Assembly: GCA_017559845.1 (NCBI GenBank)
Contig: JAFYQQ010000060.1
Span: 1-64,000 of the forward strand
DNA from: Bacteroidaceae bacterium
GTDB lineage: Bacteria; Bacteroidota; Bacteroidia; Bacteroidales; Bacteroidaceae
Length of the DNA: 64,000 bases
Direction: 5' to 3'
Shown: positions 18,357-26,772 of the stretch, in pieces
How the letters are laid out: each line of letters starts with the position of its first letter
How positions within the stretch are numbered: the first letter of the stretch is position 1
Made by a program: the position numbers and the translations under genes
Notes under the pieces: generated by a model
Database searches by the model: none
What the model was told of the DNA's origin: nothing
What the model saw: the letters and a program-made list of their open reading frames with translations, nothing else

Positions 18357-18464
18357 TCGACAATTTTCGACAAAATGAAGGTTATGAGTTGGCTGTTTAG
18401 TTCTAAGTTGTTGGTAGACAGTGTGATACAACAAGGGGGGTAATTCGACAATTTTCGACAAATG
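18357..18464 (-). promoter_or_regulatory. Two pairs of TGTCGA direct-repeat boxes (candidate operator)
   Basis: Minus-strand TGTCGAAAATTGTCGA occurs at 18372-18357 and again at 18460-18445. Each holds two TGTCGA boxes exactly 10 bp apart (one helical turn). The proximal pair sits just upstream of the expected -33 position and the distal pair 88 bp further up. The boxes lie between the TPR regulator gene and the operon it probably controls. Confidence 0.6.
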
Positions 18465-18516
18465 GGGGAAATGTGTCCGATGGCACGCAAAACCGGCAAA
18501 CCCCGCAAAAAAGATG

Positions 18517-18542
18517 CGGACGCTGCACGCAGACGTCCCTAC
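18517..18542 (-). repeat. Copy of the GACGTCTGCGTGCAGCGTCCG repeat
   Basis: Reverse-complement copy of the 11170 and 21224 repeats, including the flanking GTAGG. Located 27 bp downstream of the TPR regulator stop. Confidence 0.7.
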
Positions 18543-18568
18543 AAATATGGTGTGAGTGGCAGATAATT

Positions 18569-20377
18569 TTACAGGGCAAGGATGAGGGCGTCGAACTCTT
18601 TTGCACTGCCGGTACAGTTGAAGAGCTTGGGCAGCATGCGTTTGCGCTTGGCCGTGATGCTGCTGTTGTCCGAGCCGGTGAGCAGAACGATGTCGGCAAT
18701 CTCGAAACGCAGTTTGGTGAGGATGCAGATGTGGTATTCCAAGGGGGAAATCTTGGGGTTGGCCTTGATGTCGCACATGGCGGGGTAGTATTTTTCGGTG
18801 GTGGCACAGGCGGCAGCCCATTCATCGGAGGTGGGTTGCTGTGCTTTTGATTTCAACCTTTGGAAGAGGAGGCGGATGGAAGGCTCTTCGTGCAGCTGGT
18901 GCATCAGATTGGTGTTGATGCGGTTCATCATGCTGGATTCGTAGTGGGCAATTTTTTCGTTCAGTGCATGGATGGTTTCTGTCTGTTGGCGATAATGGTT
19001 TACGTCAATGGCCTGCAGGTTCAACTGTTGATTGAGGGAATGGATGATTCCCCTCTTTTCTTCAATCAGTCCGTTCAGTTCTTCTATGGTTTGTGCGTTT
19101 ACCTGAATTTGTGAATGGAGTTGTGCGTTTGCCTTGTTGGCCAGTGAGAGTTCCTGTTGTTTCTTCTGGTTTTGCTTGCGCAGCCAAAGGACGAGCAGGG
19201 CGAGCAGCGTTATTGCCAGCATGCAGGTGCTGCCCAACAGCAGCAAGCGGTATCTTGCATCCTTTGCTTCCAGTTCCTTGCGGTGGGCAGTTTCCAAGTG
19301 GCGGGTATAGTTGTATTGGGCTTGTACGTTCTGCAGGTTCTGGGCAGCAGCTATATTATATAAGGTGTCGTTATGTGCCAAAGTCTGTAGGGCATATTTG
19401 CCTATAGAGTCCAATGGCATTTTGCCATAATATAACTGTGTCAATCCCCATGTTGCTAGATGTTGGTTATTACGTGAAGAACCTTTGCACAGAAGTTTGC
19501 GAAAATAATGTTCGGCAGAATCCAATTCGCCTTTTTGCAGAAAGTAGGTCCCCTTGATGCTGTAATATCCTTCTTTCCCTGGTTTTGTTTCTCCGTTTCC
19601 CAAGAAATAACCGGAATGGTTCTCATATTCGTCCATTGCGGCCTTGGCTTTGTCGAACTCCCCTTGCTGGGCATACCATTTGATGCAAAGTCCCAAAATC
19701 CTGGCGGCTTTTTGGAAGTCGCCCATGTTTCGGAAGCCTTCTGCCGCCGTTTCCTTTATGCGCAAGGCTTCCTTGATTTCTCCCTTGTTGATAAGGGCAT
19801 TGGATTTGTTTCCCCACAAGGTATAGACCTTAATGGTGTCCTTTGCTGTCCAGGCAAAGCGTTCTGCCATTTCATAGGCCTCTATTGCATTATCAGGCAT
19901 GGCACGGCGGTCGAAAATATCGGCAATCTGGCCGTAAATGATGCTGAGCTGTTCGTAATTACAATCCGCACGGGAGGTATCCGCTGCCGCCACGGCATCG
20001 TTGTAGCAACGCAGGGAGGCGGGCTGGTCGCCCATATCGCGATAGGCACAGCCGCGTATGTAATGTGCCAGCATGCGTTCGTTGGGCGTGCCGTATTGGT
20101 CATAGTATTCCACCAGGAGATTGCCGATGCTGTCGGACGTGAAGTTCACGTAGGCCTTGTTCTGCGCATTGGAGCGCAGCAGCAGATGCTGCATCCGCTG
20201 GGCATCGGGCATGCTCACCGCCTCCTCATTCATTTCGCACAGCATGCGATAGGCGGAATCGGGCTGTTCGTTCATCAACGTGTCTGCCACCGAGAGTCGG
20301 CGTTCAAAGTTGTGGTATTCCGTACAAGCCGTCAGGGCGGTGAATATAGTTATAAAAAATGGTATAAATCGTTTCAT
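18569..20377 (-). CDS. TPR membrane lipoprotein regulator with C-terminal HTH-like domain
   Basis: About 602 residues. Starting at MKRFIPFFITIFTALTAC gives a lipobox (TALTAC); the ORF opens 36 nt earlier, but a -7 box and the signal sequence favour 20377. Residues about 20-370 contain tetratricopeptide repeats (SLRCYNDAVAAADTS, DNAIEAYEMAERFAW, GELDSAEHYFRKLL). A transmembrane helix follows (LLLLGSTCMLAITLLALLVL), then a coiled coil (QTIEELNGLIEEKRGIIHSL), then a C-terminal helical domain (ISPLEYHICILTKLRFEIAD, DNSSITAKRKRMLPKLF) like the HTH of Bacteroidales TPR regulators. It probably senses a periplasmic signal and regulates the adjacent operon (inference). The combination of lipobox and internal TM is common in this family. 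Confidence 0.75.
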   Translation of the reverse strand: MKRFIPFFITIFTALTACTEYHNFERRLSVADTLMNEQPDSAYRMLCEMNEEAVSMPDAQRMQHLLLRSNAQNKAYVNFTSDSIGNLLVEYYDQYGTPNERMLAHYIRGCAYRDMGDQPASLRCYNDAVAAADTSRADCNYEQLSIIYGQIADIFDRRAMPDNAIEAYEMAERFAWTAKDTIKVYTLWGNKSNALINKGEIKEALRIKETAAEGFRNMGDFQKAARILGLCIKWYAQQGEFDKAKAAMDEYENHSGYFLGNGETKPGKEGYYSIKGTYFLQKGELDSAEHYFRKLLCKGSSRNNQHLATWGLTQLYYGKMPLDSIGKYALQTLAHNDTLYNIAAAQNLQNVQAQYNYTRHLETAHRKELEAKDARYRLLLLGSTCMLAITLLALLVLWLRKQNQKKQQELSLANKANAQLHSQIQVNAQTIEELNGLIEEKRGIIHSLNQQLNLQAIDVNHYRQQTETIHALNEKIAHYESSMMNRINTNLMHQLHEEPSIRLLFQRLKSKAQQPTSDEWAAACATTEKYYPAMCDIKANPKISPLEYHICILTKLRFEIADIVLLTGSDNSSITAKRKRMLPKLFNCTGSAKEFDALILAL

Positions 20378-20383
20378 GATATG

Positions 20384-20414
20384 CAAAGGTAATGTTTTTT
20401 CCCTGTAATGCAAA
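20384..20414 (-). promoter_or_regulatory. Promoter of the TPR regulator (-33 TTTG, -7 TACCTTTG)
   Basis: Minus-strand TTTG (20414-20411), a 19-nt spacer, then TACCTTTG (20391-20384): a full Bacteroidota promoter. The ATG at 20377 is only 7 nt from the box, implying a leader of a few nucleotides at most. Confidence 0.75.
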
Positions 20415-20472
20415 GCTTTTTGGGTAGTGAGCCGTGAATAATGGGTTTTGAGTTTTTGAGGGTTGCCGATTC

Positions 20473-20694
20473 CCGTCTTTCAGACGGATGTATATCTAAA
20501 TCATGTATTCCACGGACTTAAACGTCCGCGGTTATTAAAGTATCCCGTCTTCCAGACGGTTTTGCGCCCCCCTCCTTATATTATAATGTAGTGTTGGCCA
20601 ACGAATCGTCTGGAAGACGAGGATTCAAATAGCCGGGGGGCTTTTAAGCCTCCGGGGTGGAAGGGGGCATTCATAAATTCCGTCTGGAAGACGG
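20473..20694. repeat. Cluster of four CCGTCTtccAGACGG palindromes
   Basis: Fifteen-nt palindromes at 20473-20487, 20545-20559, 20606-20620 and 20680-20694. The third replaces the outer C-G pair by T-A while keeping the pairing. Between them are CGGAC/GTCCG (20513-20528) and a CCGG...CCGG hairpin (about 20633-20655). The cluster lies in the non-coding stretch upstream of the TPR regulator. Confidence 0.7.
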
Positions 20695-20995
20695 GAAACG
20701 GCAACAGCATATTGTTATGGGTGATTTGTAATCGTCCGTAACCTATTATCAGGATTTTTAATCCGCTTAAAGCATCGCAGATGCCATAATAGGAATTTGA
20801 TAAGCGCATACGGTTTTTGGGGTAGTGAGCGTTGAGCCGTGAGCAGTGAGTGATGTGTTTTAGATTTGACATAAGAACAAAAGAAAAATATGTTCTTCTG
20901 TCAAAAGCAAAAAGCGCGCTCATCTGCGTGCCATCTCATGCAAATCCGAAGGGACGTTATGAAAATTCTTTACAGCGTGGTTTTTCTTGAAAATC
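20695..20995. other. Gene-free DNA, no clear structure
   Basis: No ORF with coding character. It contains low-complexity words such as GTGAGC/GTGAGT near 20825-20855. Nothing else is supported. Confidence 0.4.
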
Positions 20996-21090
20996 CAGTT
21001 GGGAAACCGAAAACGCCCAGTTGGCAAAATATTTTTTCTCAACTGGGAAATAATATTTTCTCAGTTGGATAATTATTTTTTTTCAGTTGG
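20996..21090. repeat. Array A of five CAGTTGG boxes at exactly 22-bp spacing
   Basis: CAGTTGG starts at 20996, 21018, 21062 and 21084, and its inverse at 21040, so five boxes at a strict 22-bp period with the middle one inverted; the spacers are AT-rich. The same layout recurs at 45440-45534. A period of 22 breaks any reading frame, which argues against coding. Confidence 0.8.
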
Positions 21091-21181
21091 GCAATTCTGG
21101 ACCCCCTTTTCGGTGCGTTTTTGTTCGTTTTACCCTTGTTTTTGTTTGTTTTGGGAAGTTGGACAGAAATGTGCGGGTTTG

Positions 21182-21322
21182 AAAAATATTTACAATTGGC
21201 AGATATGTGTGGTATACGCAGTTGTAGGGACGTCTGCGTGCAGCGTCCGGAATGCATTTGACCCGTACATAACAGGCGGACGCTGCACGCAGCGTCCCTA
21301 CTATGAGATTGTAAATATTTTT
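21182..21322. repeat. Nested inverted-repeat element (MITE-like)
   Basis: Outer perfect 15-bp arms AAAAATATTTACAAT (21182-21196) and its complement (21308-21322) enclose an inner inverted repeat of about 25 bp, GTAGGGACGTCTGCGTGCAG (21224 on) and its complement (21277-21301). The inner arms are two copies of the repeat also found at 11170 and 18517. Confidence 0.75.
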
Positions 21323-21480
21323 GAAATGAGGTTTTTGGGGCGTTGGTTGGGTCTTGTTCTTCTGTGGGGTGTGTTTTATTTGGCTGAAAATCAGCTGTGT
21401 AAAGGAGAGATGAAAATATGGCTTAAAACGGCCGAAAGTTTCACTTAAGTGTTTCTTGAGTTTTACTTAACAGTTTCCGG

Positions 21481-21524
21481 AAAAAGACTTAAGTGTTACT
21501 GGAGAAACACTTAAGTCTTTTTTT
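21481..21524. terminator. Bidirectional terminator with ACTTAAGT words
   Basis: A perfect stem of at least 15 bp, AAAGACTTAAGTGTT (21483-21497) pairing with 21506-21520, followed by T-run on plus and preceded by A5. It terminates the HAD phosphatase gene on the minus strand. A third ACTTAAGT palindrome lies at 21443-21450. Confidence 0.75.
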
Positions 21525-21559
21525 GATGGGTTTTTAGTGTAAGAATTTTTTGTGCAATG

Positions 21560-22252
21560 CTATTCGGCCGCAGTTGTGCCTTGGCGTTGCTGTATGAGTT
21601 CCAACGCTTGGGAGAATCCGCCTTCGCGGGGGAGGACGACGTCTGCTCCGGCATCGAGGAGAACATTGGGGTCGAGGGGGCCGGTGTTCACGGCAATGGT
21701 GAAGATGCCGGCTGCATGAGCGGCTTCAACACCCAGGGGAGCGTTTTCCACAACGATGGCTTCGGAGGCTTGTACGCCAGCCTTTTCCAACCCCATCAGA
21801 TAGGGTTCGGGATGAGGCTTACCATGCTTTACATCAAAAGCGGTTACCATGCGTTCGGGAGCGAAGATGCCGGGGTAGTCCTTTGCCAGACGGTCCAGCA
21901 GAGAGTGCTGTGCGCTGCCGGTTACGAGGACAATGGTCAGCCCCAGGCGGCTGATGCTTTGCAGCAGCTCGGCTGCTCCAGGCATGGGGAGCGGTGCGGG
22001 ACAGGTGTTGAAGATTTCGCTCTTTACCTTGTAAATCTGTTCCATTTCCTGCTGGGTGGCATCGCGGTGCCAGTGGCGTTGGGCCAGGATGTTGATGGTG
22101 CCGTGGCCGGTGCGTCCCTCATGCAGATAGGCTTCCTGGGGTGTCATGGTGAGCCCGAAGCGTGTGGCGGCCTCACTCCATGCCGTGGCGTGGTTGGGCA
22201 TGCTGTCGTAAAGCACGCCGTCCATATCGAAAAGTACTGCTTTTAGTGGCAT
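21560..22252 (-). CDS. HAD-superfamily phosphatase/phosphomutase (beta-PGM-like)
   Basis: A 230-residue cytoplasmic HAD hydrolase, subfamily IA. Motif I FDMDGVLYDS is at residues 8-17, motif II VTGSAQHS in the middle, a Lys in KHGKPHPEPYLMGLEKAG, and motif IV VVENAPLGVEAAHAAG. The helical cap between motifs I and II contains HEGRTGHGTINI, as in beta-phosphoglucomutase and sugar-phosphate phosphatases. The substrate is not determined. The gene follows pgi across a terminator, so it is probably separately transcribed. Confidence 0.85.
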   Translation of the reverse strand: MPLKAVLFDMDGVLYDSMPNHATAWSEAATRFGLTMTPQEAYLHEGRTGHGTINILAQRHWHRDATQQEMEQIYKVKSEIFNTCPAPLPMPGAAELLQSISRLGLTIVLVTGSAQHSLLDRLAKDYPGIFAPERMVTAFDVKHGKPHPEPYLMGLEKAGVQASEAIVVENAPLGVEAAHAAGIFTIAVNTGPLDPNVLLDAGADVVLPREGGFSQALELIQQRQGTTAAE

Positions 22253-22286
22253 AGCCGGATATACATTATATATTATATTATATAAG

Positions 22287-22333
22287 GAAAAAGGGGATTA
22301 AAAACCGGTTTTGCGTACGGCTCTTAATCCCCT
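22287..22333 (-). terminator. Terminator after pgi
   Basis: Minus strand: AGGGGATTAA (22333-22324) pairs with TTAATCCCCT (22301-22292), followed by TTTTT. Confidence 0.8.
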
Positions 22334-22350
22334 GGTATGGTTACTGTGGA

Positions 22351-23682
22351 TTACAGTCTGTTCTTGATGGCCTCGGTTTCCTTTTCGTAACCGGGCTTGC
22401 CCAACAGGGCGAACATGTTCTTCTTGTAAGCTTCAACGCCGGGCTGGTTGAAGGGATTTACCTGAAGCAACAGGCCGCTGATTCCGCAAGCCTTCTCGAA
22501 GAAGTAGATGAGCTGGCCCAGATTGTACTCGTCAAGGCGCTCAACGACAACGCGCATGTTGGGTACACCGCCGTCTACGTGTGCCAGCAGGGTGCCCAGT
22601 TCGGCCATCTTGTTCACCTCGTCAACGCGCTTACCTGCCAGGAAGTTCAAGCCGTCAAGGTTCTCTTCGTCGTGGGGGAAGAGCAGCTCGTGCTCGGGAG
22701 TTTCAACGCTGATTACGGTTTCAAAGATGCTGCGCTCGCCCTCCTGAATCCACTGACCCATGGAGTGGAGGTCTGTGCTGAAGTCCACGGCTGCGGGGAA
22801 GATACCCTTCAGGTCCTTGCCTTCGCTCTCGCCGTAGAGCTGCTTCCACCATTCGTTCATGAAGTGGAGCTTGGGCTGGTAGTTCACCAGGATTTCAATC
22901 TTCTTGCCCTGTGCATAGAGGATGTTGCGTACGGCGGCATATACGGCGCTGGGGTTCTCCTCGAAGGGAACGGTTGTAGCGGTGGCTGCTTCCATGTCGG
23001 CTGCACCCTTTACCAACTGTGCGATGTCGAATCCGGCAACGGCGATGGGCAGAAGGCCTACGGGAGTGAGCACGCTGAAGCGGCCGCCCACGTTGTCGGG
23101 GATGATGAAGCTGGTGTATCCTTCCTTGTCGGCAGTGGTGCGTGCTGCGCCCTTCTTGGCGTCAGTTACGGCCACGATAACCTTGCGTGCCATTTCCTTG
23201 CCACGCTGTTCCTCGCACTGCTTCTTCAGCAGACGGAAGGCCAGGGCAGTCTCGGTGGTGGTTCCGCTCTTGCTGATGTTGATCACACCAAAGTTGCGTC
23301 CCTTGAGGTATTGTGTAAGTTCGTAGAGATAATCCTCGCCGATGTTGTTTCCGGCAAAGAGGATGTCGGGGTTCTCGCCCTTGTTGGTGAGCCATGCGAA
23401 GCTGTTGCCCAGGGCTTCGATAACGGCGCGTGCGCCCAGGTATGAACCGCCGATACCGGCAACCACTACGGTATCGCAGTTGCTGCGCAGCACTTCGGCG
23501 CAGGCCTTGATTTCGGCAAGGAATTCAGCAGTGATGCTGCTGGGAAGGTGGAGCCATCCCAGGAAATCGTTACCGGGGCAGGTTCCGTTTTCCAATGCTT
23601 CCTGAGCCGCTGCTACCTGCTCTTTCAGCTCGGCAGCCTGTGCAGCGTTTTCCAACGCTTTTGTAATGTCTAATTTAATCAT
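22351..23682 (-). CDS. pgi: Glucose-6-phosphate isomerase
   Basis: A 443-residue phosphoglucose isomerase interconverting glucose 6-phosphate and fructose 6-phosphate in glycolysis. Visible motifs are [33 protein letters not shown] (phosphate binding), [15 protein letters not shown] and the catalytic region [16 protein letters not shown], with a C-terminal NQPGVEAYK. The length matches the short bacterial form. It lies 128 bp downstream of gpsA, with a terminator-like hairpin between them; no consensus -7 box was found. Confidence 0.96.
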   Translation of the reverse strand: MIKLDITKALENAAQAAELKEQVAAAQEALENGTCPGNDFLGWLHLPSSITAEFLAEIKACAEVLRSNCDTVVVAGIGGSYLGARAVIEALGNSFAWLTNKGENPDILFAGNNIGEDYLYELTQYLKGRNFGVINISKSGTTTETALAFRLLKKQCEEQRGKEMARKVIVAVTDAKKGAARTTADKEGYTSFIIPDNVGGRFSVLTPVGLLPIAVAGFDIAQLVKGAADMEAATATTVPFEENPSAVYAAVRNILYAQGKKIEILVNYQPKLHFMNEWWKQLYGESEGKDLKGIFPAAVDFSTDLHSMGQWIQEGERSIFETVISVETPEHELLFPHDEENLDGLNFLAGKRVDEVNKMAELGTLLAHVDGGVPNMRVVVERLDEYNLGQLIYFFEKACGISGLLLQVNPFNQPGVEAYKKNMFALLGKPGYEKETEAIKNRL

Positions 23683-23748
23683 TGTTTTACTTTTTACCTT
23701 ATTATTTCATTATGTTTTTGTTCTCTTTCTCTCTTCCTTTGCCTGTAC

Positions 23749-23808
23749 AAAAAAGACCCGGGGCATTCCCCTTTCTGCTGTGGGGGGAGGTGCTTCCGGG
23801 TGTTTTTT
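23749..23808 (-). terminator. Terminator-like hairpin after gpsA
   Basis: ACCCGG (minus 23801-23796) pairs with CCGGGT (23761-23756), with a GC-rich interior and then TTTTTT on the minus strand; an opposite T-run makes it look bidirectional. Confidence 0.6.
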
Positions 23809-23810
23809 CC

Positions 23811-24800
23811 TTATCTGAAGGCTTCGCTGAGAAGCTTTATCTCGATGTTGGGCGAAATACGTTCGTACAGGATGTTGTACACGGCATCCAGAATGGGCAT
23901 GTTTACGTGCATGTGCTTGTTGATGTCCTTCATACACTTGGTTCCGAAGTATCCCTCGGCAATCATTTCCATTTCCACCTGGGCGCTCTTAACGCTGTAT
24001 CCCTGCCCAATCATGGTGCCGAAGACGCGGTTACGGCTGAAGTTGCTGTATCCCGTAACCAGCAGGTCGCCGGCATAAACCGAGTCGATGATGTTGCGGT
24101 CAATGGGATATACGGTGTGCAGGAAGCGTTCCATTTCCTGGGCGGCATTGCTCATGAGCACGGCCTGGAAGTTGTCGCCGTATTTCAGTCCGTGGCAGAT
24201 GCCGGCGGCAATGGCGTAAACGTTCTTCAGCACGCTGGCGTATTCGATTCCGATGACGTCGGGGCAGGTCTTGGTCATCACGTAATTGCTTGCCATCATA
24301 TCGGCAAACGCACGTGCCTTTTCCTCGTTGGTGCAGCCCACGGTCAGGTAGGTCAGACGGCCCAGTGCCACTTCCTCGGCATGGCTGGGACCGCCCAGGA
24401 CGGCCAGATTGTCGTCGGGCACGTTGTATGCATGGTGGAAATACTCGCTACAGATGAGGTTCTCGTCGGGGACGATTCCCTTGATGGCGGTAACGATGAA
24501 CTTGTCGCGCAAGCGCACCTTCAATTTCTTCAGGTGTCCCTTGAGGTAGGGCGAAGGGGTTACGAAAACCAGGGTGTCACAGGCATCAACAATCTGGTTG
24601 ATGTCGCTGTGGAAATGGATGCGGTTCACGTCGAAGTGTACGCTTGTCAGGTAAGCCGGGTTGTGTCCCAGCCGTCTGAAGTCTTCGATGCGGTCGTCGC
24701 GGCGCAGATACCACCAGATTTCCTGGTTTTTCTCCAGCAGCATCTTGGCTATGGCCGTGGCCCAGCTTCCGCCACCCATTACTGCAATTTTACCTATCAT
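23811..24800 (-). CDS. gpsA: NAD(P)-dependent glycerol-3-phosphate dehydrogenase
   Basis: A 329-residue enzyme that reduces dihydroxyacetone phosphate to sn-glycerol 3-phosphate for phospholipid synthesis. The N-terminal Rossmann motif is KIAVMGGGSWATAIAKML; further motifs are VTAIKGIVPDENL, LGGPSHAEEVALG and the catalytic-lysine region ASVLKNVYAIAAGI, with GYSNFSRNRVFG toward the C terminus. It starts 36 bp after the lysS stop and is co-transcribed. Confidence 0.95.
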   Translation of the reverse strand: MIGKIAVMGGGSWATAIAKMLLEKNQEIWWYLRRDDRIEDFRRLGHNPAYLTSVHFDVNRIHFHSDINQIVDACDTLVFVTPSPYLKGHLKKLKVRLRDKFIVTAIKGIVPDENLICSEYFHHAYNVPDDNLAVLGGPSHAEEVALGRLTYLTVGCTNEEKARAFADMMASNYVMTKTCPDVIGIEYASVLKNVYAIAAGICHGLKYGDNFQAVLMSNAAQEMERFLHTVYPIDRNIIDSVYAGDLLVTGYSNFSRNRVFGTMIGQGYSVKSAQVEMEMIAEGYFGTKCMKDINKHMHVNMPILDAVYNILYERISPNIEIKLLSEAFR

Positions 24801-24836
24801 TTCTCTCTCGCCGTTTTGTCGGTTGATGGGGATGTC

Positions 24837-26615
24837 TTATTCCTGTGCGGTCCACTGGGCGATGGCGTCCTGTGAGGGCTTTTCCACGTCCAGTTTGTAT
24901 TTCTTCACAACTTCTATGATCTGTTGCTGAATCTTGGCTGGTGCCACTCCCTTCAGGGTTGAAACCAGGTTGTATCCCACCTTTCTCAGGATGGGGATGA
25001 TCTCGGCGGGAACACCCAGAGCCAGGAAGGCGTCGTCCTTGTCGCGCGGAGCCTTTACCTCGGGCTTCATCTGGGGGAAGAAGATAACTTCGCCGATGGC
25101 CACCTGTCCGGTCATGAGCATGGCCAGACGGTCAATGCCGATACCGATACCGCTGGTGGGGGGCATACCGTATTGCAGGGCACGTAGGAAGTCCTGGTCG
25201 ATAATCATTGCCTCGTCGTCGCCCTTGTCGGCCAACTTCATCTGTTCCACGAAGCGTTCTTCCTGGTCGATGGGGTCGTTCAACTCGCTGTATGCGTTGG
25301 CCAGTTCCTTTCCGTTCACCATCAGCTCGAAGCGTTCGGTCAGTCCGGGCTTGCTGCGGTGCATCTTGGTGAGGGGGCTCATTTCAACGGGGTAGTCCGT
25401 GATGAAGGTGGGCTGGATGAAGTTTCCTTCGCAGGTCTCGCCGAAGATTTCGTCGATGAGTTTTCCCTTGCCCATGGTGTCGTCCACCTCAATTCCCAGC
25501 TGCTTGGCCACTTCGCGGATTTCGTCCTCGCTCTTTCCGTTCAGGTCGTGTCCGGTCTGCTCCTTGATGGCATCCAGGATGGGCAGACGGCGATAGGGGG
25601 CCTTGAACGAGATGGTCTTGCCGTCGATCACGGTCTCTGTGGTGCCGTTCACGGCGATACAGATCTTTTCCAGCATCTTTTCTGTGAATTCCATCATCCA
25701 GTTGTAGTCCTTGTACTGGACGTACAGCTCCATACAGGTGAACTCGGGGTTGTGTGTGCGGTCCATACCTTCGTTGCGGAAGTTCTTGCCGATTTCGTAC
25801 ACACCCTCAAATCCGCCCACGATAAGACGCTTCAGGTAAAGCTCGGTGGCGATACGCATGTACATGTCTGTGCTCAGCGCGTTGAAGTGAGTGATGAAGG
25901 GGCGTGCGGTTGCACCGCCGGGGATGCTCTGTAGGGTGGGAGTCTCCACTTCGGTGTATCCGGCCTCGTCCAGGATGTTGCGCATGGTGCGCAGGATGGT
26001 CGAGCGCTTCAGGAAGGTTTCCTTCACGTCGGGGTTCACAATGAGGTCCACATATCGCTGACGGTATCTCAGTTCGGGGTCTTCAAACGAGTCGTATACC
26101 TGTCCGTCCTTTTCCTTTACCACGGGCAGGGGCTTCAGGCTCTTGGCCAGTACGGTCATTTCCAGGGCGTGGATGGTGATTTCGCCGGTCTTGGTGCGGA
26201 ATACGAAACCCTTTATGCCGATAAAGTCGCCCAGGTCCAGGCACTTCTTGAACACGATGTTGTACATGGTGGTGTCCTCGGCATTGGGGCACAGGGCGTC
26301 ACGGGTGATGTATACCTGGATGCGGCCCTTGCTGTCCAGCAGTTCCACAAATGCGGCCTTACCCTGCACGCGCTTGCTCATGATACGTCCGGCCACACAA
26401 ACCATGCGGCTGTTCTCTGCAGTGGCGGGGGTGGGCACGTCCTCTCCCTCCTCGTTCTTGATGGTGGGAAGGTCAACAAAGCTTTCCTTGATTTCTGTGC
26501 TGAAGGCGTCTGTGGGGTATTCTGCAGCGGGATAGGGGTCGATGCCCAGGTCGCGCAGCTGCTGTAGATTGTTGCGGCGAACGATTTCCTGTTCGCTCAG
26601 TTCCAATATGTTCAT
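24837..26615 (-). CDS. lysS: Lysyl-tRNA synthetase, class II
   Basis: A 592-residue class II LysRS. The N-terminal OB-fold anticodon domain (VAGRIMSKRVQGKAAFVELL) is followed by class II motif 1 (EVETPTLQSIPGGATARPF), motif 2 (FRNEGMDRTHNPEFTCMELY) and motif 3 (GIGIGIDRLAMLM). A C-terminal extension of about 75 residues (IPILRKVGYNLVSTLKG onward) lies beyond the catalytic core and is seen in Bacteroidota enzymes. First gene of lysS-gpsA, with a -7 box at 26667-26674. Confidence 0.96.
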   Translation of the reverse strand: MNILELSEQEIVRRNNLQQLRDLGIDPYPAAEYPTDAFSTEIKESFVDLPTIKNEEGEDVPTPATAENSRMVCVAGRIMSKRVQGKAAFVELLDSKGRIQVYITRDALCPNAEDTTMYNIVFKKCLDLGDFIGIKGFVFRTKTGEITIHALEMTVLAKSLKPLPVVKEKDGQVYDSFEDPELRYRQRYVDLIVNPDVKETFLKRSTILRTMRNILDEAGYTEVETPTLQSIPGGATARPFITHFNALSTDMYMRIATELYLKRLIVGGFEGVYEIGKNFRNEGMDRTHNPEFTCMELYVQYKDYNWMMEFTEKMLEKICIAVNGTTETVIDGKTISFKAPYRRLPILDAIKEQTGHDLNGKSEDEIREVAKQLGIEVDDTMGKGKLIDEIFGETCEGNFIQPTFITDYPVEMSPLTKMHRSKPGLTERFELMVNGKELANAYSELNDPIDQEERFVEQMKLADKGDDEAMIIDQDFLRALQYGMPPTSGIGIGIDRLAMLMTGQVAIGEVIFFPQMKPEVKAPRDKDDAFLALGVPAEIIPILRKVGYNLVSTLKGVAPAKIQQQIIEVVKKYKLDVEKPSQDAIAQWTAQE

Positions 26616-26666
26616 AATGTGAAAAACTTATTTTCTAACTTAAATATATAATGTGCAAATGCGCTG

Positions 26667-26674
26667 CAAAGGTA
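26667..26674 (-). promoter_or_regulatory. -7 box TACCTTTG for lysS
   Basis: Minus-strand TACCTTTGC gives a leader of about 48 nt to the lysS ATG. Confidence 0.65.
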
Positions 26675-26712
26675 CGCATTTCCCATGAGTTATTCAAAAA
26701 AAGAGTTAAAGA

Positions 26713-26745
26713 TTTGCGTATTCTTGGGCTTTATTGCTAACTTTG
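26713..26745 (+). promoter_or_regulatory. Promoter of the YgjP-HpaII-EEP operon
   Basis: -33 TTTG (26713-26716), a 21-nt spacer, then -7 TAACTTTG (26738-26745), 28 nt before the ATG at 26773. Confidence 0.65.
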
Positions 26746-26772
26746 CATCATTGACACAGACGATTTGTGAAT

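Noticed and set aside
20987..21448. Plus-strand ORF of 153 codons over the repeat region
   Set aside because: It runs through the 22-bp array and two nested palindromes; the 22-bp period breaks frame between units, and there is no ribosome site or coding-like composition.
23682..24875. 397-codon plus-strand ORF opposite gpsA
   Set aside because: Shadow of gpsA codon bias; no family features, and it overlaps a well-conserved gene entirely.
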